Made by a program: the position numbers and the translations under genes. Of a stretch of 64,000 nt of DNA, positions 50,787 to 58,223 are shown piece by piece. Numbering within the stretch: position 1 is the first letter of the stretch; every line of letters starts with the position of its first letter. The DNA is taken from contig NZ_RCIH01000010.1 in assembly GCF_003675855.1 (NCBI RefSeq), positions 49,343-113,342 on the forward strand. The letters are read 5' to 3'. Origin of the DNA: Halostella salina. GTDB lineage: Archaea; Halobacteriota; Halobacteria; Halobacteriales; Natronoarchaeaceae. A model generated the notes under the pieces. It saw only the letters and a list, made by a program, of their open reading frames with translations. It made no database searches and had not been told where the DNA came from.

Positions 50787-51959
50787 TCAGTCGGCGGAGG
50801 TCGGTTCGGTCTGCGAGTCCCACGGGAGCGGTCCGTCGTACTCCTCTGGCACGTACGAGCAGAGCGGGTCGCTCGCCAGCGGGTCGCCGGTGTGGGCGTA
50901 CGCCCGCGAGCGACTGCCGCCACAGACGGTCCGGAACGGGCACGCGCCGCATTTCCCGCGGAAGCCGTCCGGGTCGCGAAGCGACTCGAACAGGTGCGCG
51001 TTCCGGTACACGTCGACGAGGTCGTCCTCGCGGACGTTGCCCGCGGACTCGGGGAGGAAGCCGGAGGGGTACACCTCGCCGACGTGGCTGACGAAGGCGA
51101 AGCCGTTCCCGGCCCGGATCCCGGAGCGGCGGCCGATCGCGTCGGCGTCGGGCGCGGCGGTGCCGTCGCGGGGTGTGTCGGAGCCATCGCGTGGCCCGCT
51201 GGAGCCGTCGCCGCCCGGTCCCTCGCCGGCGTCGGCCGCGCGCTGGAGACCCACCCGGCGGTAGTGGGGTGCCTCGGTCGTCTTCACGCCGAAGCGGGCC
51301 TCGTCGCTCACCTCGTGGAGCCACTCCATCACCCGTTCCGCCCGGTCGGGTGAGATGGGATCCAGAACGCGCCCCCGGCCGACCGGGACGAGGAAGAACA
51401 CCGACCACAGCACAGCGCCGAGATCGGCGACACGCTCGCGGAGCGCCGGCAGCTCCTCGACGGTCGTCTCGCAGACGGTCGTGTTGATCTGGAGCGGCAG
51501 CCCCGCCTCGCGGGCGGCCTCGGCGGCCGCGACCGTCTCCTCGAAGCTCCCCGTCTCGCCGCGGAACGCGTCGTGTGCTTCGGCGCTGGCTCCGTCGAGC
51601 GAGAGCGCCATCCGCTGGAGCCCGGCGTCCGCGAGGTCGGCGATCACCGCGGGCGTCAGCGACGAGGTGCCGCTGGGCGTCAGCGTCATCCGGAGGCCCC
51701 GCTCCGTCCCGTACTCCACGAGTTCGACGAGGTCGTCGCGGGCAAGCGGGTCGCCGCCCGAGAGGACGACCAGCTGGCCGTCGCCGAAGTCGGCGGCGTC
51801 GTCGAGCAGCTCCTTCCCCTCGGCGGTGGTCAACTCGTCGGGGTGACGGCGCGGCTGGGCGTCCGCCCGGCAGTGCTCGCAGGCGAGTTCGCAGGCCTGG
51901 GTCACCTCCCAGACGAGCACGAACGGTCGCTCGTCCGTGTCGACGGCGCTTGGCCGCAC
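50787..51959 (-). CDS. Radical SAM/SPASM protein (TIGR04053/AhbD-like)
   Basis: A 390-residue protein with the radical SAM site VWEVTQACELACEHCRADAQ (CX3CX2C), LVVLSGGDPLARDDLVELVE, an acidic linker insertion about residues 265-300, and a SPASM-type cluster near the end (FRGKCGACPFRTVCGGSRSR, SDPLCSYVPEEYDG). The start is GTG 51959, five bases after the CGCGG gene; the in-frame extension to 52355 is the shadow of that gene. Related proteins are annotated either as heme-biosynthesis AhbD-like or as RiPP maturases. The neighbours, a CGCGG candidate RiPP and a HemA-like protein, fit either use. Confidence 0.8.
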   Translation of the reverse strand: MRPSAVDTDERPFVLVWEVTQACELACEHCRADAQPRRHPDELTTAEGKELLDDAADFGDGQLVVLSGGDPLARDDLVELVEYGTERGLRMTLTPSGTSSLTPAVIADLADAGLQRMALSLDGASAEAHDAFRGETGSFEETVAAAEAAREAGLPLQINTTVCETTVEELPALRERVADLGAVLWSVFFLVPVGRGRVLDPISPDRAERVMEWLHEVSDEARFGVKTTEAPHYRRVGLQRAADAGEGPGGDGSSGPRDGSDTPRDGTAAPDADAIGRRSGIRAGNGFAFVSHVGEVYPSGFLPESAGNVREDDLVDVYRNAHLFESLRDPDGFRGKCGACPFRTVCGGSRSRAYAHTGDPLASDPLCSYVPEEYDGPLPWDSQTEPTSAD

Positions 51960-51963
51960 GGCG

Positions 51964-52269
51964 CTACTCCTCCACGGTGGCGCGGGTGACGTGGCCCCCG
52001 CAGCCGCACTGCTCGACGTACTCCAGGCCCAGCCCGTCGAACGCCGCCCGGAGGTCGTCGTACAGGTACGTCTCGGGGTGGCCGTGGTCGCCGTGGGTGA
52101 CCAGGTTGACGTGGTTCCCCGGCGCGGTGTGCTCGACGGCCTCTTTGGCCTGTGCGACGACGAGGTCGCGGTCCTCGCCGTGGTGCGGCTTCTCCAGGTT
52201 GGCCGACCAGGAGTTGTCGTGGACGCGGTCGGTGACGGGCTCCACGTCGTCGTGAGACACTGATCCCAT
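51964..52269 (-). CDS. CGCGG-family candidate RiPP / radical-SAM partner
   Basis: A 101-residue protein: NSWSANLEKPHHGEDRDLVV, AQAKEAVEHTAPGNHVNLVT, HGDHGHPETYLYDDLRAAFD, and the signature EQCGCGGHVTRATVEE near the C-terminus. The CGCGG motif near the end, beside a radical SAM/SPASM gene, is what names the CGCGG family of putative radical-SAM-modified peptides. It lies five bases before the radical SAM GTG start. A CGAATATGTTCG palindrome is centred 44.5 bases upstream, so it is probably induced with anaerobic respiration. Confidence 0.8.
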   Translation of the reverse strand: MGSVSHDDVEPVTDRVHDNSWSANLEKPHHGEDRDLVVAQAKEAVEHTAPGNHVNLVTHGDHGHPETYLYDDLRAAFDGLGLEYVEQCGCGGHVTRATVEE

Positions 52270-52307
52270 ACACGACCGTTGTCGCTACCCACCGGAAACG
52301 GGTGCGC

Positions 52308-52319
52308 CGAATATGTTCG
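52308..52319. promoter_or_regulatory. CGAATATGTTCG palindrome shared by two divergent genes
   Basis: The centre (52313.5) is 44.5 bases from the start of the CGCGG gene at 52269 and 44.5 bases from the ATG of the DUF2249 gene at 52358. One site can thus serve both promoters. Confidence 0.8.
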
Positions 52320-52357
52320 GGGCAATACCCTGCCCCGCCGCGGTCGTACGGTCACGT

Positions 52358-52621
52358 ATGCCCGACCTCGAAACGAGGCTGGCCGGGACGGACGTACCGG
52401 GAGACCGCCCGCGGGAGACGCTGGACGCGCGGGACCTCCCGCCGCCCCAGCCGCTCCAGCGGACGCTCGAGTTGCTCCCGGAACTCGACGACGGGACGGT
52501 GCTGGTGCAGTTCAACGACCGCGCGCCCCAGCATCTCTACCCGAAGCTCGGTGACAGGGGGTACGAGTACGAAACGGTCGGCGAGGACCCCGTCGTCACC
52601 GCCATCTGGCGGCCGGAGTGA
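52358..52621 (+). CDS. DUF2249-type small protein, first of three
   Basis: An 87-residue TusA-like/DUF2249 domain: ETLDARDLPPPQPLQRTLEL, LPELDDGTVLVQFNDRAPQH, LYPKLGDRGYEYETVGEDPV. The pattern LD.RDLPPP.......LL..L..G..L...ND..P..L is shared with 54248-54481, 54550-54777 and the C-terminus of the Mrp fusion. The TusA-type Cys is absent, so persulfide transfer by this route is unlikely. DUF2249 genes commonly sit with nitrite or nitric oxide reductases in other prokaryotes; function unknown. Followed directly by the TnpB element. Confidence 0.82.
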   Translation: MPDLETRLAGTDVPGDRPRETLDARDLPPPQPLQRTLELLPELDDGTVLVQFNDRAPQHLYPKLGDRGYEYETVGEDPVVTAIWRPE

Positions 52622-52814
52622 GACCCCGGAAGCGTCGCCTACTTTCAACAGCGAGAGAGTCCCGCCGTTCACGGCGGACGTGAATCGCGTAAACTGAGTT
52701 AGCGTACCGCCACGTTACTGCTGGTCTTGAGTCTCCAACGAAACGGGCCGAGTTTTACTTTCACCAGGGATGGCCGACGTTCAAGTCCGTAGAGAGCGTA
52801 TGTTGGAGTGGCTG

Positions 52815-54158
<1,344 letters not shown>

Positions 54159-54159
54159 C

Positions 54160-54250
54160 CGAGACTCCCACGGAGGAAACCCCGTCGTCGGGCGAAGCCC
54201 GACTGCCTGAGGGACGTAGTCCCTCTCTGTTCACGACGGGGAGGATGTCA
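54160..54250 (+). ncRNA. Probable omega-RNA 3' end / right end of the TnpB element
   Basis: Immediately after tnpB, hairpins GTCGGGC-GAA-GCCCGAC (about 54187-54203) and GGGAC-GTA-GTCCC (about 54213-54225) precede CACGACGGGGAGGATGTCA. Known: in TnpB elements the guide-RNA scaffold overlaps the 3' end of tnpB and the right end. Boundaries are inferred from secondary-structure potential. Confidence 0.5.
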
Positions 54251-54481
54251 TGCCTTCGGGAGCGTGGCGACGAACTCGTTGGCGTCCCGGCGTTCGACCT
54301 CGTACCCCTCGGCGTCGAACGAGTCGACTTCGGCTTTCATCTCGTAGAACAGCGGCTTCGGTTCGTGGTCGTTGACCAGCGTCAGCGCCTCGCCGCTCTC
54401 CAGGTCCTCGAAGGCGTCGTGGATCTTCGGGTGGCGCTCCGGCGGCGGCACGTCGCGGAGGTCGAGCGTTCGTTCCGTCAT
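54248..54481 (-). CDS. DUF2249-type small protein, second of three
   Basis: A 77-residue protein: MTERTLDLRDVPPPERHPKI, HDAFEDLESGEALTLVNDHE, PKPLFYEMKAEVDSFDAEGY. It is a full DUF2249 domain with its HEP/NDHEPKPL motif. The stop codon is read from TCA at the exact right end of the TnpB element (54248-54250), so the insertion may have replaced the original stop. CGAACGTGTTCG at 54522-54533 is centred 46.5 bases before the start. Confidence 0.82.
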   Translation of the reverse strand: MTERTLDLRDVPPPERHPKIHDAFEDLESGEALTLVNDHEPKPLFYEMKAEVDSFDAEGYEVERRDANEFVATLPKA

Positions 54482-54521
54482 ACGAGTGCACCTCGTCCTG
54501 CCGTGCGGGAGGCGATTACCC

Positions 54522-54533
54522 CGAACGTGTTCG
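54522..54533 (-). promoter_or_regulatory. CGAACGTGTTCG palindrome before the 54481 gene
   Basis: CGAACGTGTTCG centred 46.5 bases before the DUF2249 start. Confidence 0.7.
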
Positions 54534-54549
54534 CGGGAACGACATCCGA

Positions 54550-54777
54550 TCAGGCGTGTTCGATCTCGACCTGCCACTCGTCGTCGGCGACCCGTTCGGT
54601 CTCGTAGGTGAACCCGCGCTGTTCGAGGACGTCGTACAGCGGCTCCGGCTCGAAGCTGTTGACGAGGACGAACGTCTCGTCGTCCCCGAGCGCGTCCAGT
54701 TCCGCCACGATGTCGCTGAACGGCTCGCCCTCTATCTGCCTGGCGTCGAGCGAACGGTCGGCCGTATCGGTGCTCAT
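54550..54777 (-). CDS. DUF2249-type small protein, third of three
   Basis: A 75-residue protein: SLDARQIEGEPFSDIVAELD, ALGDDETFVLVNSFEPEPLY, DVLEQRGFTYETERVADDEW. It is a DUF2249 domain (SFEPEPL instead of NDHEPKPL). The ATG at 54777 is favoured over an extension to 54876 that crosses the regulatory region. A one-mismatch palindrome CGACCATGTTCG (54819-54830) is centred 47.5 bases upstream. Divergent from the Bat-type regulator gene. Confidence 0.8.
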   Translation of the reverse strand: MSTDTADRSLDARQIEGEPFSDIVAELDALGDDETFVLVNSFEPEPLYDVLEQRGFTYETERVADDEWQVEIEHA

Positions 54778-54818
54778 CCCGGTTCGACGTTCGACGTTCG
54801 TACCCCTGTCCGTTCCCC

Positions 54819-54830
54819 CGACCATGTTCG
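54819..54830 (-). promoter_or_regulatory. One-mismatch CGAAYRTGTTCG-type site before the 54777 gene
   Basis: CGACCATGTTCG, centred 47.5 bases before the start of the third DUF2249 gene. Confidence 0.5.
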
Positions 54831-54860
54831 TCCCGGACCCCCGTCGACCGCCATTCAAAC

Positions 54861-54872
54861 CGAATATGTTCG
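54861..54872 (+). promoter_or_regulatory. CGAATATGTTCG palindrome before the Bat-type regulator
   Basis: CGAATATGTTCG centred 44.5 bases before the ATG at 54911, with TATA-like ATACTTATTG (54877-54886) between. It suggests autoregulation. Confidence 0.75.
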
Positions 54873-54910
54873 CCAATACTTATTGTCGTCGGTCGTCCCA
54901 ACATCCGCAC

Positions 54911-55546
54911 ATGCCCCAGGCGCAACTCACGCTGACGGTTCCCGAGGAGACGTGGATCGGGGAGCTGTCGCGCTCGTACCCCGACGCCCGCGTCCGGATC
55001 GTCGCGGCGCTGGCGGACGAGGCGGCCGGCGTCGGCCTCGCCGAGATCGCCGCGCGGGACCTGCCGGACCTGATCGGCGACATGGCCGCGTACGACGAGG
55101 TGATCGACCTCGAACTGCTCCAGGAGTACGAGGACGAGGCGCTGGTGCAGTTCGAGACGACGATGCCGCTGCTGCTGTTCGCGGTGCAGGACTCCGGCGT
55201 CCCCCTCGAAATGCCGTTCGACATCGTCGACGGGAGCGCCGAGTGGACGGTGACCGCCCCGCAGGACCGGCTGTCGGAGCTGGGCGAGCAGCTCGACACG
55301 TTCGGCGTCACCTACACCGTCGACTACGTCCAGCAGACCATCGACTCCGACCAGCTGCTCACCGACCACCAGTTCGACCTCGTGCGGACGGCGGTCGAGG
55401 AGGGGTACTACGACACCCCCCGGACCTGCTCGCTGACCGAGCTGGCCGAGGAGTTGGACATCGCCAAATCCACCTGCTCGGAGAGTCTCCACCGCGCCGA
55501 GGAGAAGATCGTCAAGCAGTTCCTGGAGGACGCGACGGCGAAGTGA
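54911..55546 (+). CDS. Bat-type HTH regulator (DmsR/NarO-like)
   Basis: A 211-residue regulator. The N-terminal half (MPQAQLTLTVPEETWIGELS, RSYPDARVRIVAALADEAAG, LLFAVQDSGVPLEMPFDIVD) is the sensor region seen in Bat-type proteins. The C-terminal HTH_10 domain is FDLVRTAVEEGYYDTPRTCS, LTELAEELDIAKSTCSESLH, RAEEKIVKQFLEDA. Unlike NarO of Haloferax it lacks an N-terminal Cys cluster, so it may be closer to DmsR. It is preceded by CGAATATGTTCG at the standard spacing and is the best candidate in the window to bind that motif. Confidence 0.8.
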   Translation: MPQAQLTLTVPEETWIGELSRSYPDARVRIVAALADEAAGVGLAEIAARDLPDLIGDMAAYDEVIDLELLQEYEDEALVQFETTMPLLLFAVQDSGVPLEMPFDIVDGSAEWTVTAPQDRLSELGEQLDTFGVTYTVDYVQQTIDSDQLLTDHQFDLVRTAVEEGYYDTPRTCSLTELAEELDIAKSTCSESLHRAEEKIVKQFLEDATAK

Positions 55547-55592
55547 GCCGAACCCGAACGAACTATACGTCTCACATGACGCATATCCGCTA

Positions 55593-55970
55593 ATGGTGCG
55601 GGACCCTTTCGGTGACGACGACACTCCGGAACTCCAGGCAGTTCTGGACGCGCTGGACGACCCCGACTGCCGCGCCATCATCACGGAACTGGACGCGCCC
55701 ATGACTGCAAGCGAACTCTCCGACGCGGCCGGCGTACCGCTGTCGACCACCTACCGGAAGCTCGACCTCCTCACCGAGGCGTCGCTGCTCTCCGAACGCA
55801 CCGAGATACGCTCGGACGGCCAGCACACGACGCGGTACGAGGTCGCGTTCGACGACGTCCGGATCGCTCTGGACGAGGAGCGCTCGTTCGACGTGGGGAT
55901 CACCCGGCCCGACCGCTCGCCGGACGAACAGCTCGCCGCCATGTGGTCGGAGGTGCGCAAGGAGACATGA
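55593..55970 (+). CDS. Winged-helix regulator, paralogue of the 41533-41901 gene
   Basis: A 125-residue protein: [60 protein letters not shown] form a winged helix; [20 protein letters not shown] and [14 protein letters not shown] follow. The pattern LDDPDCR.I..EL...STTYRKL is shared with the first copy. It overlaps the small membrane-protein gene (ATGA). TATA-like CTATACG lies about 30 bases upstream. Together they form the second HTH/membrane-protein module, followed by a cysK remnant and a halocyanin. Confidence 0.78.
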   Translation: MVRDPFGDDDTPELQAVLDALDDPDCRAIITELDAPMTASELSDAAGVPLSTTYRKLDLLTEASLLSERTEIRSDGQHTTRYEVAFDDVRIALDEERSFDVGITRPDRSPDEQLAAMWSEVRKET

Positions 55971-56239
55971 CGCACCCGTTCCTCATCGTCGGCCTCAAGA
56001 CTGCGACGCTGTTCCTCGGCGGCATGATCACCTTCTACGCCTTCCGGGCGTACCGACGCACCCGCTCCCCGGCGCTCCGGGCGCTTGCGATCGGATTCGG
56101 GGTGGTCACGTTGGGCTCGCTGTTAGCGGGCGCGATCGACCAGGTACTGATGGTCGACCGCGAGCTGGCGCTTATCGTCGAGTCCGGCCTCACCGCAGTC
56201 GGGTTCGCCGTGATCCTCTACTCGCTGTACGCGGAGTAG
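55967..56239 (+). CDS. Small haloarchaeal membrane protein (DUF7521-like), second copy
   Basis: A 90-residue protein with hydrophobic segments [40 protein letters not shown] and [20 protein letters not shown]. It shares the T.L.GG, GFG(I/V)VTLGSLL.G and GL.AVGFAVI.YSLY blocks with the 41234 gene. The start overlaps the HTH stop by ATGA, as in the first module. Function unknown. Confidence 0.75.
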   Translation: MTHPFLIVGLKTATLFLGGMITFYAFRAYRRTRSPALRALAIGFGVVTLGSLLAGAIDQVLMVDRELALIVESGLTAVGFAVILYSLYAE

Positions 56240-56241
56240 GC

Positions 56242-56397
56242 CGCCTGCCAAGGGAGGAGGGGATCGTCGCCGGCATCTCCTCTGGTGCGGCGCTGGCCGC
56301 GGCCGAGCGCGCCGTCGAGCGCGGTCCGGACGGTCCCGTCGTCACGGTCCTCCCGGACTCCGGCGAGCGGTACCTCTCGACGGACCTGTTCGAATGA
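56242..56397 (+). pseudogene. 3' remnant of a cysteine synthase gene (cysK/cysM)
   Basis: The frame from 56242 to the TGA at 56395-56397 encodes 51 residues including [20 protein letters not shown] and [20 protein letters not shown]. These are the conserved C-terminal end of cysteine synthase (G.SSGA and [13 protein letters not shown]). There is no start codon and the catalytic N-terminal 80% is missing. The text begins directly after the stop of the small membrane-protein gene, so insertion of the HTH/membrane-protein module probably removed the rest. Confidence 0.85.
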
Positions 56398-56440
56398 CTG
56401 CGGCGGGATCTGACGGCCATCCGCAGGGGGTCGTCCCCAG

Positions 56441-56459
56441 GTTCCCACGCCGTGAGAAT
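56441..56459 (+). promoter_or_regulatory. 19-bp dyad before the 56504 halocyanin
   Basis: GTTCCCAC-GCC-GTGAGAAT, centred 54 bases before the ATG at 56504, the same distance as at the 42167 halocyanin. Confidence 0.55.
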
Positions 56460-56503
56460 TTCGGAGACGGTATTAGTGCCCCGCCTCCAATTGTCGACAC
56501 GTG

Positions 56504-57214
56504 ATGACCGAGAACGACACGCCCGCCGGCGTCAGCCGCCGGCGACTGCTCAAAGCGACCGGTGCCGCCGGGGTCGCGGCGGCCGCGCCAGCCGCGGCGT
56601 CCGGTCGCGCCGCCGCACAGGAGAGCGGGTACGCCGACTGGCTCAGCGACGTTCCCAACTACGACGGGCTCGATGACATGAGCGACCAGGACGCCGTGAC
56701 CGTCGAGGTCGGTCCGGGCGGGAACAACGTGTACGAATCGCCAGCGATCCGCATCTCCCCCGGAACGACCGTCACCTGGGAGTGGGTGCAGGGCTCGCAC
56801 AACGTCGCGGTCGAATCCACACCCGGCGAGGCCGACTGGAGCGGCGACGAGTCCATCGAGACGGCCGAGTACAGCCACGAGCACACGTTCGAGACGGAGG
56901 GCGTCTACCTCTACTTCTGTACCCCCCACCAGAGCCTCGGGATGAAGGGTGCTGTCGTCGTCGGCGACGTGGAAGTCGACGAGGAGGCCGCAGGGAGCGG
57001 CGGTGGAAACGGCGGTAGCGGTGACGGCGGTGGCGGCGGCAGCGGCGACGAAAGCGGGAGCGGCGGAAGCGGCAGCGGCGGCGGCTCGAACGCCATGACG
57101 CTGCTCGGGGCCAGCCTCGTCGCGGCGTTCCTCTCGCCGATCGCGTTCGCCCTCTTCCTGTTCACGCGGAACCGGGACCAGCCGAACAACGGGCCGCCGC
57201 TGCCCGAGCAGTAG
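56504..57214 (+). CDS. Halocyanin with C-terminal membrane anchor
   Basis: A 236-residue protein with a Tat signal (GVSRRRLLKATGAAGVAAAA, RRR at 12-14). The cupredoxin domain has VTWEWVQGSHNVAVESTPGE (His) and YLYFCTPHQSLGMKGAVVVG (Cys, His, Met), a complete type 1 site. A long Gly/Ser spacer precedes a C-terminal helix (LLGASLVAAFLSPIAFALFL), so it is probably held in the membrane by its C-terminus. It is close to the 49833 halocyanin. GTG at 56501 is one codon upstream. Confidence 0.92.
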   Translation: MTENDTPAGVSRRRLLKATGAAGVAAAAPAAASGRAAAQESGYADWLSDVPNYDGLDDMSDQDAVTVEVGPGGNNVYESPAIRISPGTTVTWEWVQGSHNVAVESTPGEADWSGDESIETAEYSHEHTFETEGVYLYFCTPHQSLGMKGAVVVGDVEVDEEAAGSGGGNGGSGDGGGGGSGDESGSGGSGSGGGSNAMTLLGASLVAAFLSPIAFALFLFTRNRDQPNNGPPLPEQ

Positions 57215-57281
57215 CGGTCACTGGGACCGGCGAGGTCCCCACTCGCCGTCGCGGCTCAACTGATCGCCGGCTGTCGAGGGC

Positions 57282-57707
57282 TTACCCGCCACCCTCTCCG
57301 TCGAGGTACGCCAGCTGGCCTTCGAGTTCGGAGCGTCGCTGGCGGGTGATGACGGTGGCGTCCAGCAGGTCGCCGACCAGCGCGGTGCCGAGCGCGAACT
57401 CGGTCGTGATGGTGACGGCCGTCCGCTCGTCGTCGGCGGTGTCGTCGGGCTCTAGCTCGTACCGGGTCATCATCTCATCGAACATACCGTCGACCTGTTC
57501 GTAGGCCAGCGCGGCGTCCGAATCGACCACTTCGACGGTGAGTTCCAGCGTTGCGAGCCCGACCGCGTTGACGACCCGGATCCGGTCGTCGTCGACGTGG
57601 ACCTCGTCGAACCCGGCCGACTGCATCAGCGCGTCGAAGTCGTAGAGTCGGTCCTCCAGGACGGCGGGCGGCCCGTCGACTGTCCCGGAGACCGTGACGG
57701 TTTCCAT
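57282..57707 (-). CDS. SRPBCC/START-like small-molecule-binding protein
   Basis: A 141-residue protein: METVTVSGTVDGPPAVLEDR, LMQSAGFDEVHVDDDRIRVV, NAVGLATLELTVEVVDSDAA, LAYEQVDGMFDEMMTRYELE. The order beta-helix-helix-beta with a long C-terminal helix (LGTALVGDLLDATVITRQRR) is that of SRPBCC domains. I chose METVTV (57707), since this start is usual among the haloarchaeal members; the upstream Met at 57737 adds a basic stretch. Ligand unknown. Confidence 0.72.
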   Translation of the reverse strand: METVTVSGTVDGPPAVLEDRLYDFDALMQSAGFDEVHVDDDRIRVVNAVGLATLELTVEVVDSDAALAYEQVDGMFDEMMTRYELEPDDTADDERTAVTITTEFALGTALVGDLLDATVITRQRRSELEGQLAYLDGEGGG

Positions 57708-57748
57708 GGCTACCCGTTCCCCCTCCGGTCGCTTCAATCTCTCGCGCC

Positions 57749-57767
57749 GTTCTCAGCTACTGATAAC
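57749..57767 (+). promoter_or_regulatory. 19-bp dyad before the third small membrane-protein gene
   Basis: GTTCTCAG-CTA-CTGATAAC, centred 63 bases before the ATG at 57821. TATA-like GGATTATATCGC is nearer the gene (about 57776-57787). Confidence 0.5.
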
Positions 57768-57820
57768 GCACACCGGATTATATCGCTGCGACCGTCGGAG
57801 TAACGAGTGACGATGTGCCA

Positions 57821-58147
57821 ATGCTCCCACAGGACCTACTGATCGTCGCGAGCAAGACGACGACGCTGCTCTGTGGCGGGTTCGTCGCCTCGCTCGCCTA
57901 CCGGGCGTACCTCCGCACCGGGTCGCCGGCCCTCCGCGCGCTCGCCTACGGCCTGGCGTTCGTCACGGTCGGCGGGTTCGTCGCCGGCGCGCTCCACCAG
58001 TTCGCCGGCGTCACCATCGAGACCGGCGTCGCGGTCCAGAGCACGTTCACCGCGGTCGGCTTCCTCGTGCTCGCGTACTCGCTGTACGCGCGGACGCCGG
58101 ACGGCGAGGCGGACCGCTCCGTCCCGGACGGCGGCGTCGGTCGCTGA
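57821..58147 (+). CDS. Small haloarchaeal membrane protein (DUF7521-like), third copy, without HTH partner
   Basis: A 108-residue protein: VASKTTTLLCGGFVASLAYR, LAYGLAFVTVGGFVAGALHQ, FTAVGFLVLAYSLYARTPDG. It shares the K..TLL.GG, AYR.YLRTGSPALRAL and AVGFLVL.YSLY features with the other two copies. It has no adjacent winged-helix gene. A GTG at 57815 is an alternative start. Function unknown. Confidence 0.75.
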   Translation: MLPQDLLIVASKTTTLLCGGFVASLAYRAYLRTGSPALRALAYGLAFVTVGGFVAGALHQFAGVTIETGVAVQSTFTAVGFLVLAYSLYARTPDGEADRSVPDGGVGR

Positions 58148-58223
58148 CCGGCGCGGACAGACCGTCGGTTCGACCGCTCGTGACCCGCAAGCCGTTTGTC
58201 CCCGCCGCCGTTACCGCGCGGTA

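Noticed and set aside
51960..52355. N-terminal extension of the radical SAM protein to 52355
   Set aside because: It overlaps the whole CGCGG gene in another frame and is Thr/Ser/Arg-rich; GTG 51959 fits the gene order.
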